Shown here: positions 61,533 to 64,000 of the stretch, piece by piece
Layout: each line of letters starts with the position of its first letter
How positions within the stretch are numbered: the stretch's first letter is position 1
Assembly: GCA_944389615.1 (NCBI GenBank)
Contig: CALXNA010000002.1
Coordinates: forward strand, 62,001-126,000
Source of the DNA: an uncultured Anaerobiospirillum sp.
GTDB taxonomy: Bacteria > Pseudomonadota > Gammaproteobacteria > Enterobacterales > Succinivibrionaceae
Length of the DNA stretch: 64,000 nucleotides
Reading direction: 5' to 3'
The notes under the pieces: generated by a model
What the model was told of the DNA's origin: nothing
Database searches by the model: none
What the model saw: only the letters and a program-made list of their open reading frames with translations
Program-made: the position numbers and the translations under genes

Positions 61533-61596
61533 ATATCCTTCCTCAGTATGCACGATAGGACGTATTGTACATGATGGGGCGCCCGCTGGCGCCAAC

Positions 61597-61630
61597 AAAA
61601 ACCCCCAGCCGAGGACGGGCCTCGCTGGGG
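61597..61630 (-). terminator. Intrinsic terminator between leuS and lptE
   Basis: On the minus strand CCCCAGCGAGG pairs with CCTCGGCTGGGG (one bulged G) and is followed by five T residues (61597-61601). It lies after the leuS stop and before lptE, so downstream genes need readthrough or their own promoter. Confidence 0.8.
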
Positions 61631-61652
61631 GCTTGAGGGGCAAAGGGGGGTG

Positions 61653-64000
61653 TTAAGCTACGACAACGTTAGCTAAGCGGCCCTTGACGTAGATGAACTT
61701 CTTGAGCTGTTTGCCCTCGAGGTTCTTGTGTACGATCTCGTCGGCTAAGACCGCGGCCTTGACCTCTTCCTCGCTCAAGTCAGCGCTGAGGTTGATCTTG
61801 GTGCGTACCTTGCCGTTGACTTGGACTACCAAGAGCATGTCCTCGGCCTTGAGGGCATCTGGGTCGGTCTTTGGCCACTGGGCATTGACGTCGAGCTCGT
61901 CCTTATTGCCTAAGAGCTCATAGAGCTTAAAGCAGATGTGCGGCACGATTGGGTAGAGCATGACCACAACGGCATTGTAGATCTCATAGCGTAGGGCACG
62001 GGCGGTCTCACTTTGCTCGGTGTACTTAACCGTCTCGTTTAACAGCTCCATGATGGCAGCAATGGCCGTGTTGAAGGTCTGGCGGCGGCCGATGTCATCG
62101 GAGACCTTCTCAATGGTGGTGTGCAGCTGATGGCGCAGCTTGCGGCCAGCGGCATCAAGCTGGCTCTTATCTAAGGCAACCGCTGGGCCCGAGGCGACCA
62201 AGTCGTTGACTTGGTTCCACAGCTTCTGCAAGAAGCGCTTGGAGCCTTCCACGCCCGATTGACGCCACTCTAAGGTGAGCTCAGCTGGGCTTGCGAACAT
62301 CAAGAACAGACGGACGGTATCGGCACCGTAGGTCTGAACCATATGCTCTGGGTCGATACCATTGTTCTTGGACTTGGACATCTTGATCATGCCCATGTGG
62401 GTCAGGCTGTGACCCTCTTCGTCCACGGCGCTGACGATATTGCCCTTCTCATCGCGGGTGACCTTGGCCTTAAGTGGCGAGACCCAGACACGGGCGCCCT
62501 TGTCGTCTAAGTAGTAGAAGGCGTCGGCTAACACCATGCCTTGGCATAACAAGCGCTTAAATGGCTCGTCGTACTTGACCATGCCCGCATCGCGCATCAG
62601 CTTGAAGAAGAAGCGCGCATAGAGCAAGTGCATGACTGCGTGCTCGATACCGCCGATGTATTGGTCAACTGGGAGCCAGTAGTTGGCCTCCTCGTCGATC
62701 ATGCCGGTATCAAGGCGTGGGCAGCAGTAACGGGCGTAGTACCACGACGACTCCATGAAGGTGTCGAAGGTGTCGGTTTCGCGAATGGCCTTCTTGCCTT
62801 GGTAGGTGGTGGTGTACCACTCAGGATCGGTCTTAAGTGGGCTGGTGATGCCGTCGATGGTGACGTTGCCCGGCAGGGTTACCGGCAGATTCTCAGGTAA
62901 CTCTGGGACGATCTCTCCGGTCTCCTCGACCGTCAGCATTGGGATTGGGGCGCCCCAATAGCGCTGACGGGAGATACACCAGTCACGCAGACGGTAGTTG
63001 ACGGTGCGGTGGGCAATGCCCATGCTCTCTAACTTCTGAGCGATCGCTTCCCAAGCGCCCTTGAAGTCGAGGCCGTCGAACTCCCCTGAGTTGACGGTGA
63101 CACCGTGCTCGACGTAAGCGCCCTTAGTTAAGTCCACTGGGCTGCCATCGGCTGGGGCGATAACCTGCTTGATCTCAAGGCCATACTTGGTGGCAAACTC
63201 GAAGTCACGCTCATCGTGGGCTGGTACGGCCATAACGGCACCGGTACCGTAGTCCATGATGACGAAATTGGCGACCACGATTGGCACCTTCTTGCCGGTC
63301 AATGGGTGCAGGGCATAGACGCCGGTTGGCATGCCCTTCTTTTCCATCGTAGCGATGTCGGCCTCAGCAAACTTCTGGGTGCGGCACTCTTGGCAGAAGG
63401 CGGCAAGCTCTGGATTGTTCTCGGAGGCCTTCTTGGCGATTGGGTGGTTGGCGGAGACAGCCATATAGGTCACACCCATGAAGGTATCAGGACGGGTTGT
63501 GTAGACCTCAACCGTGTCGTCGGAGTCGGCGATCTTGAAGGTGATGGACAGACCTTCGGAGCGGCCGATCCAATTGCGCTGCATGGTGCGTACGCGCTCC
63601 GGCCAGCCCTCTAACTTATCGATGTCGTTTAAGAGCTCTTCGGCGTACTTAGTGATGCGCAGGTACCACTGTGGGATCTCGCGGATCTCGACCTTGCTAT
63701 CGCAGCGCCAGCAGCAGCCATCGACCACCTGCTCGTTAGCGAGCACGGTATTGCAGTGTGGGCACCAGTTGGCCGAGGAGACCTTCTTGTAGACCAGACC
63801 GCGCTTGTAGAGCTCGGTGAAGAAGAGCTGTTCCCACTTGTAGTACTCTGGGCGGCAGGTGGCAACCTCACGGGCCCAGTCGTACGAGAAGCCGAGCAGA
63901 TGGAGCTGACGCTTCATATCAGCGATATTGGCGTAGGTCCAATCCGAGGGCTGGGCGTGGTTTTGCAGGGCGGCGTTCTCGGCCGGCAGGCCGAAGGCGT
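61653..64000 (-). CDS. leuS: Leucyl-tRNA synthetase (partial, 5' end outside window)
   Basis: About 782 residues are visible; the N-terminus with the HIGH motif lies beyond 64000. The frame continues through the edge as [16 protein letters not shown]. The zinc-ribbon [20 protein letters not shown], the editing domain with TTRPDTFMG, the [15 protein letters not shown] block, and KMSKSKNNG near the C-terminal third identify LeuS. It charges tRNA-Leu in the cytosol. It is first in the leuS-lptE-holA-nadD order. Confidence 0.97.
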   Translation of the reverse strand, partial: AFGLPAENAALQNHAQPSDWTYANIADMKRQLHLLGFSYDWAREVATCRPEYYKWEQLFFTELYKRGLVYKKVSSANWCPHCNTVLANEQVVDGCCWRCDSKVEIREIPQWYLRITKYAEELLNDIDKLEGWPERVRTMQRNWIGRSEGLSITFKIADSDDTVEVYTTRPDTFMGVTYMAVSANHPIAKKASENNPELAAFCQECRTQKFAEADIATMEKKGMPTGVYALHPLTGKKVPIVVANFVIMDYGTGAVMAVPAHDERDFEFATKYGLEIKQVIAPADGSPVDLTKGAYVEHGVTVNSGEFDGLDFKGAWEAIAQKLESMGIAHRTVNYRLRDWCISRQRYWGAPIPMLTVEETGEIVPELPENLPVTLPGNVTIDGITSPLKTDPEWYTTTYQGKKAIRETDTFDTFMESSWYYARYCCPRLDTGMIDEEANYWLPVDQYIGGIEHAVMHLLYARFFFKLMRDAGMVKYDEPFKRLLCQGMVLADAFYYLDDKGARVWVSPLKAKVTRDEKGNIVSAVDEEGHSLTHMGMIKMSKSKNNGIDPEHMVQTYGADTVRLFLMFASPAELTLEWRQSGVEGSKRFLQKLWNQVNDLVASGPAVALDKSQLDAAGRKLRHQLHTTIEKVSDDIGRRQTFNTAIAAIMELLNETVKYTEQSETARALRYEIYNAVVVMLYPIVPHICFKLYELLGNKDELDVNAQWPKTDPDALKAEDMLLVVQVNGKVRTKINLSADLSEEEVKAAVLADEIVHKNLEGKQLKKFIYVKGRLANVVVA

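Noticed and set aside
1..64000. tRNA or rRNA genes
   Set aside because: No T-arm GTTCRANNC with a matching acceptor stem and no rRNA signature was found in the spacers.

Overview
The window is a chromosomal segment of a Gram-negative gammaproteobacterium. The order leuS-lptE-holA-nadD-rsfS-rlmH-mrdA-mrdB, followed by mltB, rlpA, dacA and ybeD, is the classic gammaproteobacterial cell-envelope/ribosome cluster. ThrA is the fused aspartokinase I/homoserine dehydrogenase of enteric-type thr operons. GC-rich spacers, a classical porin, FeoAB, a short CstA and uxuAB fit a host-associated anaerobe or facultative anaerobe. The Succinivibrionaceae/Aeromonadales are my best guess, by inference only. 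No rRNA, tRNA, CRISPR array or intact insertion sequence was seen.

Layout. 1-3264: tail of an unidentified gene, then an iron-related block (FeoB-associated Cys-rich membrane protein, a Fur-like regulator without the usual metal ligands, a DtxR-type regulator with an iron-type CxxEH site) and a hypothetical gene. 3265-8663: thrABC with a structured leader but no thrL-like peptide. 8664-12872: LMW tyrosine phosphatase, two tandem metallo-beta-lactamase-fold hydrolases, a candidate structured RNA and a MATE exporter. 12978-15439: LRAT-domain protein and rlmI. 15601-23769: macA-macB, pepT, rfbD-like, a 113/117-bp repeat array and an outer-membrane efflux lipoprotein. 24193-27258: porin, a 1.1-kb geneless region with two operators, and a TraF-like signal peptidase. 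27345-34100: nagB, an RpiR regulator, uxuA-uxuB and an orphan TRAP binding protein. 34822-38407: an outer-membrane barrel, a truncated restriction-modification remnant and cstA. 38932-46009: feoAB with operators, ybaB, recR, htpG and a damaged locus with 17-bp inverted repeats. 46068-64000: the envelope/housekeeping cluster, interrupted by two plus-strand genes at 56808-58877.

How the parts connect. An 18-bp palindrome (consensus close to RGTTAGCnnAnGSTAACT) lies at the promoter of the FeoB-associated gene (three boxes at exact 20-bp steps), at feoA (one at the start site, one about 106 bp upstream) and in the geneless region at 25856 (two boxes, again 20 bp apart). Together with the linked DtxR-type gene this suggests a local iron regulon. 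uxuA carries a perfect 18-bp palindrome over its promoter, and a TRAP binding protein lies downstream, which points to hexuronate use.

The most unusual item is the two-gene insertion between rsfS and nadD. The first product shows collinear blocks resembling the AcrVA2 family of Cas12a inhibitors, and the second may be a diverged relative.
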